Positions 62,439 through 64,000 of a stretch of DNA of 64,000 nucleotides are shown in pieces. The notes beneath the pieces were generated by a model, which made no database searches, was not told the DNA's origin, and saw nothing but the letters and a program-made list of their open reading frames with translations. This DNA is from Mycobacteroides chelonae CCUG 47445 (GTDB lineage Bacteria; Actinomycetota; Actinomycetes; Mycobacteriales; Mycobacteriaceae): NCBI RefSeq assembly GCF_001632805.1, contig NZ_CP007220.1:4340001-4404000 (forward strand), given 5' to 3'. The position numbers were made by a program, and so were the translations under genes. Each line of letters starts with the position of its first letter. The first letter of the stretch is position 1.

Positions 62439-63497
62439 CTAGGCCAATCCGGCCGAGACCGACCGGCCCGCCGACTTCAGGTCGTTGCAGGCCTCGATGA
62501 CACGCTCAGTCATGTTGGCCTCGGCCTTCTTCAGGTAGCTGCGCGGGTCGTAGGTCTTCTTGTTGCCCACCTCGCCGTCGATCTTGAGCACACCGTCATA
62601 GTTGGCGAACATGTGCCCGGCGATCGGCCGGGTGAATGCGTACTGGGTATCGGTGTCGACATTCATCTTCACGACGCCGTAGCGCAGCGAGTCCTCGATC
62701 TCGGACTTCAGCGAGCCCGACCCGCCGTGGAACACGAAGTCGAACGGCTTGGAGCCCTCTGCCAGACCAAGTTTGGCCGAGGCAACGCGCTGCCCCTCGG
62801 CCAGCACCTCCGGCTTGAGCTTCACGTTTCCGGGCTTGTACACACCGTGCACGTTGCCGAAGGTCGCGGCCAGGAGATACCGGCCGTTCTCGCCGACACC
62901 AAGTGCCTCGACGGTCTTCTCGAAGTCCTCCGACGAGGTGTAGAGCTTCTCGTTGATCTCGGCCTCGACGCCGTCTTCTTCACCGCCGACCACACCGATC
63001 TCCACCTCGAGGATGATGTGCGCCTTCGCGGTCGCCGCCAGCAGTTCCTGCGCGATCTCGAGGTTCTCGCCGATCGGCACCGCCGAGCCGTCCCACATAT
63101 GGGACTGGAACAGCGGGTTCTGCCCGGCGACCACCCGCTCCTGAGAGATGGCGATGAGCGGACGCACAAAGCTGTCCAGCTTGTCCTTGGGGCAGTGATC
63201 GGTGTGCAGGGCGACGGTGATGCCGTACTTGGCGGCGACCACGTGCGCGAACTCGGCGAGCGCGACCGCGCCGGTCACCATGTCCTTGATGCCCAGACCC
63301 GAACCGAATTCCGCACCACCGGTGGAGAACTGGATGATGCCGTCGCTACCCGCGTCGGCGAAACCTTTGATCGCGGCGTTGATGGTTTCCGATGAGGTGC
63401 AGTTGATGGCCGGGAAGGCAAAGGAATGCTCCTTGGCCCGGTCCAGCATTTCGGCGTAGACCTCGGGCGTGGCGATGGGCACTTCGACGACCTCCAT
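62439..63497 (-). CDS. fba: Fructose-bisphosphate aldolase, class II
   Basis: A 352-residue zinc aldolase that splits fructose-1,6-bisphosphate in glycolysis. Motifs: FPAINCTSSETINAAIKGF, ALHTDHCPKDKLDSF with the zinc His/Asp, GVVGGEEDGVEAEINEKLY, TFGNVHGVYKPGNVKL and FDFVFHGGSGSLKSEI. Close to the M. tuberculosis enzyme (Rv0363c). The N-terminus has five extra residues (MEVVE) before VPIATPEVYAEML. Confidence 0.97.
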   Translation of the reverse strand: MEVVEVPIATPEVYAEMLDRAKEHSFAFPAINCTSSETINAAIKGFADAGSDGIIQFSTGGAEFGSGLGIKDMVTGAVALAEFAHVVAAKYGITVALHTDHCPKDKLDSFVRPLIAISQERVVAGQNPLFQSHMWDGSAVPIGENLEIAQELLAATAKAHIILEVEIGVVGGEEDGVEAEINEKLYTSSEDFEKTVEALGVGENGRYLLAATFGNVHGVYKPGNVKLKPEVLAEGQRVASAKLGLAEGSKPFDFVFHGGSGSLKSEIEDSLRYGVVKMNVDTDTQYAFTRPIAGHMFANYDGVLKIDGEVGNKKTYDPRSYLKKAEANMTERVIEACNDLKSAGRSVSAGLA

Positions 63498-63558
63498 GTC
63501 AGCTCTGCGGATTCGCCCCTCACCATAAGGCAGCCAGGTTTACGACAGATATCGACGG

Positions 63559-63564
63559 TACTGT
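63559..63564 (+). promoter_or_regulatory. -10 element of a probable leaderless DedA transcript
   Basis: TACTGT is followed after seven bases by the GTG at 63572, which puts the expected transcription start on the GTG itself. No ribosome-binding site precedes the GTG. Leaderless mRNAs are common in mycobacteria. Confidence 0.5.
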
Positions 63565-63571
63565 TGGCGCC

Positions 63572-64000
63572 GTGAACTTGCTGGCAGCACCCGGATCCGT
63601 CACCACCCTGGCACTCATGCCGGATTTCCTGGATCCGGTCAAATTACTCGGCCACTTCGGAACCCTCGCGCTGCTCGGGTTGCTGGTAGTGATCTTCGTG
63701 GAGTCGGGCGTGCTGTTTCCGGTGCTACCCGGTGATTCCTTGTTGTTCGTGGCAGGGATGCTGGCGGCCGGTACCGCAGCCGCCGCCGCGGACGGTGCCC
63801 CGCAGGCCAATTTCCAGCTGTGGCAGCTGCTGGTCTTCATTCCCATCGCCGCCATCCTGGGCGGTCAGGTCGGCTACTGGATTGGTCGCGGCATCGGCAC
63901 GTCGATGTTCAAGCCCGATGCCCGCTTCCTGAAGCAGAAGTACCTCGAGGAAGCGCACGCCTTCTTCGAGAAGCGCGGCCCGTTTGCCATCGTGATCGCC
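63572..64000 (+). CDS. DedA-family membrane protein (Rv0364-like), cut by window end
   Basis: The first 143 codons of a DedA/SNARE-associated flippase-like protein, with no stop before the window edge. After a 20-residue start it has LGHFGTLALLGLLVVIFVE, the family motif ESGVLFPVLPGDSLLFVAGMLA with its acidic residue in the re-entrant loop, then GGQVGYWIGRGIG and FFEKRGPFAIVIA. DedA proteins are linked to lipid-carrier recycling and the proton motive force. Position beside fba equals Rv0364. Confidence 0.92.
   Translation, partial: MNLLAAPGSVTTLALMPDFLDPVKLLGHFGTLALLGLLVVIFVESGVLFPVLPGDSLLFVAGMLAAGTAAAAADGAPQANFQLWQLLVFIPIAAILGGQVGYWIGRGIGTSMFKPDARFLKQKYLEEAHAFFEKRGPFAIVIA

Overview
The window looks like chromosome of a rapidly growing mycobacterium, most likely of the Mycobacteroides chelonae/abscessus group. 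The evidence is high GC, mycobacterial families (GlnX-GlnH-PknG, Fgd1, MmpL, Rip2-type protease, secreted M28 lipoproteins) and several blocks in the gene order known from M. tuberculosis. These blocks match Rv0406c-Rv0418 (Rv0406c, fgd1, pta, ackA, pknG, glnH, glnX, mutT3, thiE, thiO, thiS, thiG, lpqL), Rv0653c-Rv0654 (TetR and carotenoid oxygenase), Rv0389-Rv0391 (purT, rhodanese, metZ) and Rv0356c-Rv0364 (thioesterase, purA, Rv0358, rip2, Rv0360c, Rv0361, fba, DedA). The species call is inference; the synteny comes from knowledge of the M. tuberculosis map and was not computed.

Layout. 1-5.8 kb: a catabolic cluster with an aldehyde dehydrogenase tail, agmatine deiminase, amidase, a TauD-type dioxygenase, a CoA-pyrophosphatase-like NUDIX protein and a small secreted protein. 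5.8-13.5 kb: two tandem M28 aminopeptidase lipoproteins, an ABC-2 exporter pair, and thiOSG behind a TPP riboswitch, with thiE divergent. 13.6-19.2 kb: a lipoprotein, mutT3 and the glnX-glnH-pknG amino-acid sensing operon. 19.2-26.8 kb: a five-gene operon fgd1, Ddn-like, GH38 mannosidase, pta, ackA. 27.6-34.3 kb: a seven-gene operon with a polar amino-acid ABC importer, a GNAT acetyltransferase and three luciferase-like flavin monooxygenases, similar in composition to the B. subtilis ytmI (S-alkyl-cysteine) operon. 34.4-44.1 kb: an F420/PPOX enzyme, TetR/carotenoid oxygenase, lipoprotein-MmpL, and metZ-rhodanese-purT. 44.1-52 kb: UBP zinc finger, Na+/H+ antiporter, purA region, Rip2-like protease, zinc-type CDF exporter and the Rv0360c/Rv0361 homologues. 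52-61.5 kb: one enormous gene. 61.8-64 kb: a small membrane protein, fba and the start of a DedA protein.

The most unusual item is the gene at 52.0-61.5 kb on the minus strand. It encodes about 3,160 residues: a signal sequence, some 2,600 residues of alanine-rich heptad coiled coil built on a 42-residue (126-bp) unit, a short cysteine-containing junction, a PE_PGRS-like glycine-rich module without any PE domain, and a Ser/Gly tail. It sits between the Rv0361 and fba homologues, where M. tuberculosis carries mgtE, and follows an AT-rich intergenic region with an 11-bp-arm dyad. It looks like a giant surface fibre or stalk protein; its function is not known to me.

Other regulatory features read directly from the sequence are a TPP riboswitch, a likely metal-sensor operator before the CDF gene, a 10-bp-phased direct-repeat array before the lipoprotein-MmpL pair, and a probable leaderless promoter for the DedA gene. 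I saw no tRNA, rRNA, CRISPR array, insertion sequence or phage gene.
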